The notes: generated by a model from the sequence alone, not told the origin. Counted from the stretch's first letter, positions 1-8,299 are shown. The stretch: DNA of 64,000 bases from RGIG3159 sp034927685 (GCA_034927685.1 JAYFPO010000031.1:1-64000), one strand, 5' to 3'. Numbers and translations are program-made.

Positions 1-46
1 TGTTTTTGGTTTTTGCGGCTCCAATTCTGTATGCGTGGCGGTTTCC

Positions 47-1126
47 TTATCCAACGTCCCCCTGGGCCGGGGTATATAGCTGTCCCGCCATGTCCAGCAA
101 CGCGGTCTGGGATGCGCCGCTGTCCATATGCAGGCTGTACAGCAGGCCGGGGACGACGTCGAACCAGACAACCGTGCCGGCTCCATTCTCGTTCCAGTAC
201 AGCCTTGCCGGGCACCAGCCGACTTCTGCGGACGCGGTGGCTTCATACGTCCCCTCGGTGCCGGAAATATCCGCGAAATTGTCCTCGATGACGCCTGTGG
301 CTGCTGTGCGGTAGGAATAAGAGACGCCGTCCAATTGGAAGGTGGTCTCGCCAACGGTCAGGCCGTCCAGCGCAAAGGCATTATAGATGACTGCTTCCGC
401 GCCCTCCGGGGCAACTGCCATGTCATAACCCAACGTTTCTACGATGTCCTGCGCCGTGTGGAGCAGGGAAAGGGCGCCCTCCTGCGCGCTGAGGCACCAC
501 TGCGTGCCATCCTCCGGGTCGTACCAGCCAACCCATGCGACGCCGACGTCTGCTTCCCGCAGCTGCATTTCCAGCGTACCTGCTGTCCAGTCCAAACTCT
601 CCGTCCAGTCGGCGCTGATGCCGGAAATATCCTCCGACTGCTCTGTTTTCAGCGCGCGGCAGGTGTATTCCTGACCGTCGCGCAAAAACGTGGCCTGCGC
701 CATGGGCGTTTCCTCATCTGTGCCCAGCGCGAGGAGGGAATACACGGGCGACTGCGCGTCCGCGGGCAGCGGGATGGTATAGCCAAGTTGAGACAAATCC
801 TCCACGGTCACTTCCTGGACGGAATTCTCGATCTGGACAGGATTCGTATCCTGGACGGATGCTGTTTCCTGGACGGGATTCGTGTCCTGGACGGATGCCG
901 TGTCCTGGACAGAAGCCGTATCCTGAACGGGATTCGCGACCTGTGCCGCACTGCCGTGTCTGGAATTCCAGACCAACAGAACTGCTGCAACGACGCACAG
1001 GCAGGCGGCAATAGCGCCCACAGCCCGCAGCTGCCGTGCGGCGGTGTTTTTCCGGGGCTGCTGCGCCTCCTCCAGCAGATTGTCGTCGACAGCGTGCATG
1101 ATGCGATTAAAACGCTTCCAGTTCAT
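47..1126 (-). CDS. Membrane-anchored partner of ECF sigma factor, duplicated outer domain
   Basis: I do not recognise a named family. The 359-residue protein has a short cytoplasmic head, one membrane segment (about residues 35-53), a spacer of tandem VQDT-type hexapeptides (about 66-107), and then two related halves (about 113-235 and 236-355). Both halves share LGY near the start, a G-x-x-Y-x-x-R strand, a DIS motif and a YSLH- or SLLH-like end. The ATG overlaps the sigma factor stop by 4 bp (ATGA), so the two are translationally coupled. That position is usual for an anti-sigma or sensor partner. This role is inferred; no zinc anti-sigma motif is visible. A longer reading would start at 1216 inside the sigma gene and is unlikely. 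Confidence 0.75.
   Translation of the reverse strand: MNWKRFNRIMHAVDDNLLEEAQQPRKNTAARQLRAVGAIAACLCVVAAVLLVWNSRHGSAAQVANPVQDTASVQDTASVQDTNPVQETASVQDTNPVQIENSVQEVTVEDLSQLGYTIPLPADAQSPVYSLLALGTDEETPMAQATFLRDGQEYTCRALKTEQSEDISGISADWTESLDWTAGTLEMQLREADVGVAWVGWYDPEDGTQWCLSAQEGALSLLHTAQDIVETLGYDMAVAPEGAEAVIYNAFALDGLTVGETTFQLDGVSYSYRTAATGVIEDNFADISGTEGTYEATASAEVGWCPARLYWNENGAGTVVWFDVVPGLLYSLHMDSGASQTALLDMAGQLYTPAQGDVG
811..934 (-). repeat. 18-bp tandem repeats encoding VQDT hexapeptides
   Basis: About seven degenerate 18-bp units encode VQDTAS, VQDTNP and variants such as VQETAS and VQIENS. They lie just outside the membrane segment of the sigma-partner protein and probably form a flexible stalk. 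Copy number could vary between strains by slippage. Confidence 0.8.
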
Positions 1127-1683
1127 AGAACAATCTTCTCCTTTTCCATTGCGTCGTGCAGGCGGTTTCTTGTACGAAACAGGGATGTTTTCACCTGTTC
1201 CTCGCTGGCGTGACACCCTTTTGCAATCTCTCGCACGCTTTCTCCATACCAGTAGCGGCGGAGAAAGAAGGTGCGGGCGTTTGAAGATAGTCCGCGTAAA
1301 AAGTCATTCAGAAACTGATGGAATTCCATGGCGTCAACTGCTTGCTCCGTGTCTCCCCGTGCGGCGGGGAGGCAGAACTCCAGCTCCTCAAAGGCGCAGG
1401 TCAACGCGGTGCTGCGGCGTTCCGCGGCGTTGTAGGTATAGCGGTCCAGCGCCAGATTGCGGGTGATTCTCGCAAGATAGGCGCTGAGGGAACGCGGATG
1501 CTCCGGCGGAATGGCGTTCCACGCCCGGAGGCAGGTGTCACTGACGCACTCCTCTGCGTCGCGATCATCCGGCAGAATGCGCTGGGCAATGCGCAGACAC
1601 AGCCTGCCGTATTTTTCCTGTAGCCGTGTGATTGCTGTTTCCGTGCGCTGAAAAAAAAGTGCGATAATTTGTTCATCTTCCAA
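1123..1683 (-). CDS. ECF-type RNA polymerase sigma factor
   Basis: Sigma-70 family protein of the short extracytoplasmic-function class. Region 2 is seen in the stretch with DRDAEECVSDTCLRAWNAIP, and a C-terminal region 4 helix-turn-helix around VREIAKGCHASEEQVKTSLF followed by RTRNRLHD. I chose a TTG start at 1683 (protein begins LEDEQIIALFF) because a GAGG motif sits 8 nt upstream and family members begin near this point. An ATG at 1758 would add 25 residues but has no Shine-Dalgarno sequence and lies only about 10 nt from the predicted transcript start. The gene is coupled to its membrane partner by a 4-bp overlap. An ECF-like promoter lies upstream, which suggests autoregulation. Confidence 0.88.
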   Translation of the reverse strand: MEDEQIIALFFQRTETAITRLQEKYGRLCLRIAQRILPDDRDAEECVSDTCLRAWNAIPPEHPRSLSAYLARITRNLALDRYTYNAAERRSTALTCAFEELEFCLPAARGDTEQAVDAMEFHQFLNDFLRGLSSNARTFFLRRYWYGESVREIAKGCHASEEQVKTSLFRTRNRLHDAMEKEKIVL

Positions 1684-1775
1684 AGAGGCCGCCTCGTTCC
1701 TTTTTTTGTGGACCCGGCAGCTTCCGATTACGGGAGCCGGCCGGGCAGAAGTTTCCATCGCGATTCATAACAAAA

Positions 1776-1802
1776 GACGGGTTCCCGCCGCATTTCGTTA
1801 CA
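1776..1802 (-). promoter_or_regulatory. Putative ECF autoregulatory promoter
   Basis: On the minus strand TGTAAC (1802-1797) is followed after 17 bp by CGTC (1779-1776). This matches the general ECF pattern of an AAC-type -35 and a CGTC -10 and does not look like a SigA promoter. It lies directly before the sigma gene. Confidence 0.5.
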
Positions 1803-2186
1803 ACATCGCTACACTTTTTTGTAAATGCAGCGAAGCCTGACGCCGCGGCAAATCCGAGGTGAAATAACGGTGCAGGCATCGCGTAAATCGGCTAGTGCTG
1901 CGCCCGGTCAGGTCGTCGGGCGAGGCGAGGATGCCGCTGATGATCGCCCTCGCGGGTATCCTCTGGCACTGGCGGCCCGCGCGAAAAAACGCCGTCATTC
2001 TAAGCGGCGACAGGGAAACTTCCCGGGGATGAACCGGGGTGGCATCTCTGTCACTGCGCAGAGTCACGGCGCTATTTTTACAAAAGTTCGGATTTTTCCC
2101 ACAAAATCGGTGCAGCGCGGCAGCGATAAATGAAAAAAAACGGGCAATATGGATATTTGCGCGTTTATTTTCAACGTAAAAAAATA
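1803..2186. other. Intergenic region without a recognised gene
   Basis: Divergent spacer between the sigma operon and the BTAD regulator. Open frames here lack ribosome binding sites and family resemblance. I see no tRNA, repeat array or strong hairpin. Confidence 0.6.
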
Positions 2187-2226
2187 TTGACATTGCTTTT
2201 TCCTTAGGATATCATTTACAATGATA
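2187..2226 (+). promoter_or_regulatory. SigA promoter with perfect dyad over the -10
   Basis: TTGACA (2187-2192), 17-bp spacer, TATCAT (2210-2215). The -10 is also the left arm of a perfect 7-3-7 inverted repeat, TATCATT-TAC-AATGATA (2210-2226). A repressor bound here would block the promoter. The TATCATT/AATGATA arms resemble iron- or metal-regulator boxes (Fur/PerR-like), but the spacing differs from the classical 7-1-7 form. Confidence 0.65.
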
Positions 2227-2290
2227 ATGCAGTGTATAATACAAATACTTGATGTGTGCCGTTTACGCGGATGCGAAGGGGTGAGGTAGC

Positions 2291-3526
2291 TTGAACGAAT
2301 CTGAAGAGGCCCTGCGGGTCCAGATGCTCGGCGATTTTCGCATGTTCTGGAAGGGAAAGGAAGTCCAACTGAAATCCGGAAGCGCAACCAAAGCAATGCA
2401 GATTCTGCAACTGCTGCTCTACCATGCGCCGCAAAAGGTTTCCAGCAGCGCCCTGATTTCGCAGATTTTTGCCTATGATGATATTTTGAGCCCAAGCAAT
2501 AATCTGAAAGCCTCCATCAGCCTCCTGCGTAAACAGCTGCGGGCATCCGGCTTGCCCTGTGAGGAAAATATCAGCTTTGAAAGCGGCGGCTATGTTTGGC
2601 GCTGCCAACTGCCGACGCAGATCGATGTGCATGAATTCGAGAAGGCGGCAAGGCGGGGGGAGACATGCACAGATCTGGAGACGAAAATCGCGCGCTATGA
2701 AGAGGCTGCGGCGCGATACACCGGGAACTTCCTTCCCAAGCTGATCGGCACCGACTGGGTTTCTCCGCTGAATGTATATTTCAGCGACCTGTATGGGAAT
2801 ATCATGCGAAAGCTGGCGGCGTTGTACCGGACCCGCGGCGAATACGAGCAAGTCCTGACGGTGGCGGAGCGTGCGAAAAGATATTTGCGGGCTGACGAAT
2901 GGCAGGTGCTGCAGATGCAGAGCTTGATGCAGTTGGGCCGTTGGGATGAAGCAAAGCAGGCCTATATGGACGCGGTAACCGTCCTATCCAAGGAGTACGA
3001 TCTGGAGCCAAGCGAGGAGCTGCTGGAGCAATATCGGGTCATCAGCAGCCAACTCAGCAATGCGCTGGGGACCTTCCACGATATGCTGAGCAGTGTGCGG
3101 GAGAAAGAAGAGGTCGGCGGCGCATATTTCTGTACATATCCGGGCTTTATCGATTCCTGCCGCGTGACTGCCCGCAGCATGGAGCGCAGCGGAATTTCCT
3201 GCTTCTTGATGCTGTGCTGTCTGTGCGACGGCAGCGGCAACGCGTTGCAAAACGAGGAACGTCTGCAGGATGCCTCGGAGAAGCTGCGAAACGCCATACA
3301 GCGGTCACTGCGCAGCAGTGATTTTTATACGCAGTATAATAAGAGCCAGTTTCTCATCTATTTGGTGGGGACAAACCGGGAAAACTGCATGATCGTTCAG
3401 GACCGGATCGAAAACAACTTTCGCACCATGTCGGTCCGCGGCGTCTGTCTGCAGTTCGAGGTTTCCTCCGCGCTGCTGAATGAGCTCACCTGCTGCGCGC
3501 CCAACGGGATGCTTCGGTGGCAATAA
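2291..3526 (+). CDS. BTAD-domain transcriptional regulator with GGDEF-like tail
   Basis: A 411-residue regulator starting at TTG (2291) behind GGGGTGAGG. Residues about 8-100 form a winged-helix, OmpR/SARP-like DNA-binding domain (LRVQMLGDFRMFWKGKEV at the start). Residues about 110-255 form a bacterial transcriptional activation domain of TPR-like helices, with the typical phrase VLSKEYDLEPSEELLEQY. The C-terminal 150 residues resemble a degenerate diguanylate cyclase fold: RSSDFYTQYNKSQFLIYL replaces the catalytic GGDEF loop, so enzyme activity is unlikely. It is monocistronic and convergent with pilT across a shared terminator. Its targets cannot be read here; the neighbouring surface loci are candidates by position only. 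Confidence 0.85.
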   Translation: MNESEEALRVQMLGDFRMFWKGKEVQLKSGSATKAMQILQLLLYHAPQKVSSSALISQIFAYDDILSPSNNLKASISLLRKQLRASGLPCEENISFESGGYVWRCQLPTQIDVHEFEKAARRGETCTDLETKIARYEEAAARYTGNFLPKLIGTDWVSPLNVYFSDLYGNIMRKLAALYRTRGEYEQVLTVAERAKRYLRADEWQVLQMQSLMQLGRWDEAKQAYMDAVTVLSKEYDLEPSEELLEQYRVISSQLSNALGTFHDMLSSVREKEEVGGAYFCTYPGFIDSCRVTARSMERSGISCFLMLCCLCDGSGNALQNEERLQDASEKLRNAIQRSLRSSDFYTQYNKSQFLIYLVGTNRENCMIVQDRIENNFRTMSVRGVCLQFEVSSALLNELTCCAPNGMLRWQ

Positions 3527-3561
3527 GTTCAACACATTCAAAATAGGTAGGAAGAATTTAG

Positions 3562-3607
3562 ATAAAACCGTAGGGCGGCTTGCTTACAGGCCGCCCTACG
3601 GTTTTAT
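3562..3607. terminator. Bidirectional terminator, GGGCGGC type
   Basis: Perfect 18-bp arms (3562-3579 and 3590-3607) around a 10-nt loop, with A-run and T-run flanks that serve both strands. It separates the BTAD gene from pilT. The pilT stop codon lies inside the right arm. Similar hairpins occur at 45995 and 56706. Confidence 0.9.
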
Positions 3608-4698
3608 TGCCCGATTTGTGGGGCAGCGAAGCCGGGCAGTTCCATTTTTTTGCGCGTGAGATCCTGATTGATGCAGTAGGTGAGCACGGTCTCCGCAGAG
3701 ATCACACCCTGCCGGTAAAGATGAAGCAGGCTGGCATCCATGGACTGCATTCCGGCAGCGGCGCCGGCCTGAATGGCCGCATCAATCTGGAAGGTTTTGC
3801 TCTCCCGGATCATGTTACGGATGGCCATGTTGACGTACATGATTTCAAAGGCGGGAACCAGCGTCCCCTGGACGCTGGGCACGAGCTGCTGGCTGACGAC
3901 GGCCTGTAGAACCGTGGAGAGTTGCAGGCGGATCTGTGCCTGCTGGCTTGCGGGGAACACGTCGATGATCCGGTCCACCGTGTTGGCCGCGCCGGTGGTG
4001 TGGAGGCTGGAGAAAAGAAGCTGACCGGTCTCCGCGGCGGTCATGGCGACCTCGATGGTTTCGCAGTCCCGCATTTCGCCGAGCAAAATGACGTCGGGAC
4101 TCTCCCGCAGCGCGCTGCGCAGGGCCGGGAGAAAACCGGGGCAATCGGTGAAGATTTCACGCTGGCTGACGATACAATGGTCGTGCCGGTGGATATACTC
4201 CACCGGGTCCTCCAGCGTGATAATGTGGCCGCTCCTGTGGTGGTTGATGGTGTCCAGGATGCAGGCCAGCGTCGTGGTTTTGCCGCTGCCGGCGGGACCG
4301 GTGATCAGAACAACGCCCTTTTTAAAGTTCGCGGTGTCTATGACGCCGACGGGAATTCCCAGCTTCTCCGCGGACGGCAGTGTGAAACGGATCACGCGCA
4401 CCACCGCCGCCAGACTGCCGCGTTGGTGGAACACATTGATTCGGAAGCGGCCGACACCCGCCATGGAAAAGGAAAAGTCGTCGTCCGTTGGCGCGCGGTC
4501 CTGCGGCGCGGGGGCGCGGTTGGCGTGTCGGTAGATTTCCATAATCAGCGCGGAAGTCTGCTGCGGCGGCAGAACGCCGAACTCGGTCAGCCGTATTTGC
4601 CGCCCCTCCTGCTTGAAGGTCAGCGGCAGACCGGCGATGATAAAGACGTCCGAGGCGTTTTCCCGGACCGCGCGGCTTAAAATATCGAATATTTCCAT
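3604..4698 (-). CDS. pilT: PilT-type retraction ATPase
   Basis: A 364-residue hexameric ATPase of the type II/IV secretion superfamily. Visible motifs are Walker A GPAGSGKT (about 134-141), the Asp box LEDPVEY, Walker B VILLGEMRD, the His box HTTGAANTVDRIIDVFP, and AIRNMIRE, the PilT hallmark that controls retraction. PilT depolymerises type IV pili at the inner membrane. The start at 4698 follows AGGAGA; the longer frame to 4758 runs into the upstream gene. It is the last gene of a minus-strand run with a PilC-like protein and four small pseudopilin-like proteins. No PilB extension ATPase is present in the window. Confidence 0.93.
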   Translation of the reverse strand: MEIFDILSRAVRENASDVFIIAGLPLTFKQEGRQIRLTEFGVLPPQQTSALIMEIYRHANRAPAPQDRAPTDDDFSFSMAGVGRFRINVFHQRGSLAAVVRVIRFTLPSAEKLGIPVGVIDTANFKKGVVLITGPAGSGKTTTLACILDTINHHRSGHIITLEDPVEYIHRHDHCIVSQREIFTDCPGFLPALRSALRESPDVILLGEMRDCETIEVAMTAAETGQLLFSSLHTTGAANTVDRIIDVFPASQQAQIRLQLSTVLQAVVSQQLVPSVQGTLVPAFEIMYVNMAIRNMIRESKTFQIDAAIQAGAAAGMQSMDASLLHLYRQGVISAETVLTYCINQDLTRKKMELPGFAAPQIGQ

Positions 4699-4706
4699 TT
4701 TTTCTC

Positions 4707-5105
4707 CTACCAAAGCGTCAGATCCGTGTTTTCTGACCACGTAACCTGCCGGTTCCACTCCAGAATCTGGTATGTGTCGTCGTGTTCAACTTTCAGCCGC
4801 ACCGTGAGGGTTATGCCGTCCGCTCCGAGCACAGCGGAGATCTCTCCGTCCTCCAACGCCGCGCCATCCGGCAGTTCATCCCCGGTCAGTGCTGTGCCGT
4901 AGGTTTGCAGTGCCTTATCCACCTGAGCGAGAAACTGCTGGCCCGTCTGTTCTACCTTGTAAAACTGCGTCACATGGTCGGCATAATTCTGCGCCGTGGC
5001 CAGATCGGCCTTTGCCGTAGAGAGGCAGAGCACTGCCAGCACGGCGACACAGAGCAGGATGACGGAAAAGAGAACGGTAATGCTGCCGAGCTGTGTTCGC
5101 CTCAT
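4707..5105 (-). CDS. Small pseudopilin-like membrane protein
   Basis: A 132-residue protein with an N-terminal hydrophobic helix (about residues 10-30) after a short basic head (MRRTQLGS), then a soluble domain. Length, topology and place between other such genes and pilT suggest a minor pilin or assembly factor. No classic G-FTLIE prepilin cleavage site is present. The ATG overlaps the upstream stop by 4 bp. A start at 5153 is rejected because it lies well inside the upstream gene. Confidence 0.7.
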   Translation of the reverse strand: MRRTQLGSITVLFSVILLCVAVLAVLCLSTAKADLATAQNYADHVTQFYKVEQTGQQFLAQVDKALQTYGTALTGDELPDGAALEDGEISAVLGADGITLTVRLKVEHDDTYQILEWNRQVTWSENTDLTLW

Positions 5106-5506
5106 GGCTGCGCCTCCCTCTGATAGAACTGGGTGGTCAGCGTGTACAGGCACGTCTCTCCGCGATAAACGGAAAAGCAGGCGGTTTGCAGTCCGCGGGA
5201 GTCGTCTGTTTCCAGATCCAGGCGGTAGACGGCCTGCCCGGCAGGAACGCAGGCAAGGGACTTGTCCATGTAGAGCGGGAACGCGCTGCCGCCCAGGGCA
5301 GCCGCGGTTTGGACGCCGTCGCCGCTCTGCGCAAAGGCTTCTGCGGCGTTTCGGCAGAGCTGCACGGCGTTATTCGTGTCGGTTGCGCTGCGGCTCATGC
5401 TCCAGGCGGCGGCAAAGACCTGCAATAGGACCGCCGTTGCCAGCAGAAAAATCAACAGCAGGAGCAGCAGCGGCAGGCTACTCCGCAGGGTAACGCGTTT
5501 ATTCAC
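5102..5506 (-). CDS. Small pseudopilin-like membrane protein
   Basis: A 134-residue protein with a basic N-terminus (MNKRVTLRS), a strongly hydrophobic leucine-rich segment (about 10-33) and an exported domain with three cysteines. The topology is that of a minor pilin or pilus accessory protein. It overlaps its upstream neighbour by 8 bp and its downstream neighbour by 4 bp, so it is part of a tightly coupled operon. I do not recognise a named family. Confidence 0.7.
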   Translation of the reverse strand: MNKRVTLRSSLPLLLLLLIFLLATAVLLQVFAAAWSMSRSATDTNNAVQLCRNAAEAFAQSGDGVQTAAALGGSAFPLYMDKSLACVPAGQAVYRLDLETDDSRGLQTACFSVYRGETCLYTLTTQFYQREAQP

Positions 5507-5957
5507 CGTACGCGCCTCCTTCGCTGCGCAGGCAGCAGAGGGCCTGCACGCCGTCCACCGTGATGGTCAGGAGGGTTTGCCCGGTCACGGAAAAGCTGGA
5601 GGCGGCGCAGATGGTCTGGGCGGTGTCCGGCGCAAGCGCGCTGCCTGCGGGGGAAAGCTCCTCCCGCAGCGCGCCCTGGTAGAGATAAATCCGCGTCTCG
5701 TAGCCGGAATTTCCCTCGCGGAGCAGCAGCAGATCGCCCTCCGGCCCATCCGCCACGGCGACGGAGCCGCTTTCGTCGGCGGATGCAATTTTGCTCTGGG
5801 CGTAGGCAAGCCCGGCCCGGCGGAGATTGGTTTCCTCGCGCCGCTCGGTAATCGCGCCATAGAGCCTTGCACCGCATACGGTCAGCAGGAGCGCGGCCAC
5901 CAGCATCATGGCATAGAGCAGCGGTGGGGCCCAGGCAGTCCGGGATTCTTCTCTCAT
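5499..5957 (-). CDS. DUF4860-like pilus-locus protein
   Basis: A 152-residue protein with one N-terminal membrane helix (about 10-32) and an exported domain that carries GYETRIYLYQGALREE, a phrase typical of DUF4860 proteins found beside pilT and type II secretion F genes in Clostridia. Family assignment is from memory of this motif. Biochemical function is not known. It overlaps both neighbours (8 bp downstream, 4 bp upstream) in the putative pilus operon. Confidence 0.7.
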   Translation of the reverse strand: MREESRTAWAPPLLYAMMLVAALLLTVCGARLYGAITERREETNLRRAGLAYAQSKIASADESGSVAVADGPEGDLLLLREGNSGYETRIYLYQGALREELSPAGSALAPDTAQTICAASSFSVTGQTLLTITVDGVQALCCLRSEGGAYGE

Positions 5958-6262
5958 GACGCGCCCGATCCTTCCTCGCCCCGCACCAGCACGGCCACGT
6001 CCGGCGGCAGATTGCTGGAAAAGGCGTCATAGGTGACAATATAGCGGCGGTGATTGACGACAAGTCCGTAGTGCTCCTCCAGATAGGAGAGCGTTTCCGG
6101 GTAGACGCCCTCGACGGCGTAGCACTGTGCCGCGCTCTGGAGGACTGCCTGCCGGATCGCGCCGGTGCTCTGTCGCCGGAGGTCTTGTGCCGCGCGCGGC
6201 AAGAGAACAGCGGCCGCAGTCAGCAGCAGAATCAGCAGCAGGAGCAAGCGCATTTTCTTCAT
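5954..6262 (-). CDS. Small pseudopilin-like protein
   Basis: A 102-residue protein with a KKMR basic start, one leucine-rich membrane helix (about 4-22) and a short outer domain containing the phrase AVEGVYPETLSYLEEHYGL, reminiscent of type IV/type II pseudopilins, where a YP-x-x-L segment follows the N-terminal helix. ATG at 6262 has GAGGG about 7 nt upstream; the frame to 6289 overlaps the upstream gene and is less likely. It overlaps the next gene by 4 bp. Confidence 0.7.
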   Translation of the reverse strand: MKKMRLLLLLILLLTAAAVLLPRAAQDLRRQSTGAIRQAVLQSAAQCYAVEGVYPETLSYLEEHYGLVVNHRRYIVTYDAFSSNLPPDVAVLVRGEEGSGAS

Positions 6263-6272
6263 GGCGCGGCCC

Positions 6273-7313
6273 TCATCCGATGGAGCCAAGGATCCCGACC
6301 AGCGGCAGCATCGCGCTCAGAAGGGTCAGGCCCACGGTAGCGGTCAAAAAGACGGTCAGCACAGGCTCAGAAAGATCGATGCGGCGCTGGAGCGCCGCCT
6401 GTCCGTCCCGGCCGGTCTGCTCCGCAAGCCTGGAAAAGACCTCCGGCAGCTTGCCGCTGGCCGCGCCTGCGGTCAAAAGACAGCGGTGCAGGGGAGAGAA
6501 AACCGACTGCGCGCAGAGGGCGGTGGCGAGTCCGGTACCGGTCCGCAGCGCGTCCCGGCAGGCGGAAAGCTGCGCGGCGAGAGCCATATTTTGGTTCATG
6601 GAGATGGCGGTATCCAGCGCGGAGTCCTGGTCCATGCCGCTGGCGAGCAGCGTGGCGAGGATGTCGCAGAGCCGGGAGACAGCCAGCAGGCGCAGCGCGC
6701 TGCCGGTACCGGGAAGCCGCTCCAGCAGGGCGCGGACCCGGCGTGAGAAGGCGGCGCTGCCGGACCCGGCGGCGGCCAGCAGGGCGGCGGCGCAGAGGAG
6801 CACCGTCAGAACCAGGGCTGCGCGACCGATGACGCCTGCGGCGGCCACATAGGCATAGGAGGACCCGACCAGGCTGCCGGCCAGACTCTCGTAGACCCGC
6901 GTGAAAACGGGCAGCACGGCGAACACCAGCACGGCCAGTACGGCACTCATCATCAGCAGCAAAGCCGTCGGATAGAGCAGCGCGTTTTTGAGCCGCTCAC
7001 GAAGCTCGACTTGCCGCGCGTAGTATCCCGCGAGCGTTGAGAGACAGCCCTCCAGACGACCGGAGGCTTCGCCGACGGCGAGCAGGCCGGTGGCGTAGGC
7101 GGGAAACAGGCCGCAGTCCGACACTGCGGCCGCGAAGCCCGCACCCTGCAGCATCCGGTCCCGGACCGGCAGCAGCGCCGGTGCATACTGGCAGTCCTGC
7201 CCGGCTTCGCAGAGAAGATGGATGGCCGCCTCCGGCTGCGCGCCGGCATGCAGCAGCAGCGAGAGCTGTTCGAAGAGCGCACTGAGAACCGTGGGCGTCA
7301 TGGTATTCTTCAT
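6273..7313 (-). CDS. Type II secretion F / PilC family platform protein
   Basis: A 346-residue polytopic membrane protein with two repeats of the T2SSF domain. Each has the motif of a small cytoplasmic four-helix domain (FEQLSLLLHAGAQPEAAI and CDILATLLASGMDQDSALD) followed by membrane helices (about 165-190, 205-230 and a C-terminal helix ending SAMLPLVGILGSIG). PilC forms the inner-membrane platform that the PilB/PilT motors act on. The ATG at 7313 has AGGAGGTGG just upstream; the annotated-looking extension to 7514 is only an overlapping frame of the transglutaminase gene. It starts 13 bp after that gene. Confidence 0.9.
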   Translation of the reverse strand: MKNTMTPTVLSALFEQLSLLLHAGAQPEAAIHLLCEAGQDCQYAPALLPVRDRMLQGAGFAAAVSDCGLFPAYATGLLAVGEASGRLEGCLSTLAGYYARQVELRERLKNALLYPTALLLMMSAVLAVLVFAVLPVFTRVYESLAGSLVGSSYAYVAAAGVIGRAALVLTVLLCAAALLAAAGSGSAAFSRRVRALLERLPGTGSALRLLAVSRLCDILATLLASGMDQDSALDTAISMNQNMALAAQLSACRDALRTGTGLATALCAQSVFSPLHRCLLTAGAASGKLPEVFSRLAEQTGRDGQAALQRRIDLSEPVLTVFLTATVGLTLLSAMLPLVGILGSIG

Positions 7314-7326
7314 ATGTGGCCACCTC

Positions 7327-8268
7327 CTAATAGATGTAGCGCGTGGTGTAGAGCGCGTCGTCGTCGGTTTCGGAAGGGGAAACGCCACTGGCGGCAAAGG
7401 TGATGTCCACACGCTTCCACGTATCGGCGCCTGCCTTGATCTCCACGGTAATCCACCCCTGATGGTCCAGATAGATTTCGTTCCAGGCATGGTAGACCTC
7501 GTCCGGGTCCACATAGCCGGTGATCAGCTTACAGGGGATGCCGAGACTGCGCAGCATGGCGGCGGCCAGCGCCGCGTAATCGAAACAGATGCCGGTGCCG
7601 CTCTCCAGTGTCGCGTCCGGGTTCGGCAGATAGCCGCTCTGGACGCGCTCGGCTTTGTTGCGGTCATAGGAGACCGCCTCCACCATCCAGTCATAGACGG
7701 CTGAGACGACGGCAACATCGTCCTGACAGGCAGCCGCCAGCTCCCGGGCTTTGGCTACGCAGGCGGAGTTTGCGTCATAGGGGATCAGTTGGCTGGGCCG
7801 CAGAAAGGGCGCAAACTCACTTTGGAGCGCAACAGTCTCCGTCCGGCTCCAAAGCTCTGTATATTTGCAGCCGGTTACGTTTTTCATGACCCGGAAGGTG
7901 TAGTCGCCGCTTCCCAGATTGAGGGGGTACACCGTGGGTGTGCCGTCGTTCGGCAGATCGTAGTTGTATTTCTCATCGCCGCGGAGCACCTGAAATTTCA
8001 GCCGGGTGTCCGAGCTGACAGACATGGCAATGTAGCCGTCGGGAAGGGAGGAGAGGTCCGCCCGCACACCGCCGTCCGTTTCCGCGGCGGAGGCATCGAA
8101 GCCGGAAAGGGCCATGGAGGGGATTAGATAGACCGCCGCATCAGTTACGCTCTCCGACGGCACAGAAGCGGTTTCCGACCGTGCGGAGGCGGTTGCCGCT
8201 TGGCCGCAGGCGGAAAACAGAACCGCGGCAAACAGCAAAAAGGCGAGGAACCGCAGTCTGGCAGCCAT
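7327..8268 (-). CDS. Transglutaminase-like lipoprotein
   Basis: A 313-residue exported protein with a lipoprotein signal (lipobox LFSAC, Cys near residue 21) and a C-terminal transglutaminase-like core. The catalytic triad can be seen: Cys in SGTGICFDYA, His in EVYHAWNEIYL and Asp in RVDITF. Such domains act as proteases, peptidases or crosslinkers at the envelope. It is the first gene of the minus-strand unit that continues into pilC and pilT, so it may act on the surface appendage. The ATG at 8268 has AAAGGAG upstream. Its own promoter lies at 8300-8328. Confidence 0.88.
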   Translation of the reverse strand: MAARLRFLAFLLFAAVLFSACGQAATASARSETASVPSESVTDAAVYLIPSMALSGFDASAAETDGGVRADLSSLPDGYIAMSVSSDTRLKFQVLRGDEKYNYDLPNDGTPTVYPLNLGSGDYTFRVMKNVTGCKYTELWSRTETVALQSEFAPFLRPSQLIPYDANSACVAKARELAAACQDDVAVVSAVYDWMVEAVSYDRNKAERVQSGYLPNPDATLESGTGICFDYAALAAAMLRSLGIPCKLITGYVDPDEVYHAWNEIYLDHQGWITVEIKAGADTWKRVDITFAASGVSPSETDDDALYTTRYIY

Positions 8269-8299
8269 GGCATACTCCTTTCCCCCAGCATTTTGTTCT

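Noticed and set aside
128..1213. Long plus-strand frame (361 codons) opposite the sigma partner gene
   Set aside because: It mirrors the real minus-strand gene, has no RBS and a composition rich in Arg, Gly and Cys typical of antisense shadows.
1825..2133. Short frames in the divergent spacer before the BTAD gene
   Set aside because: No ribosome binding site, no motif and no conserved texture.
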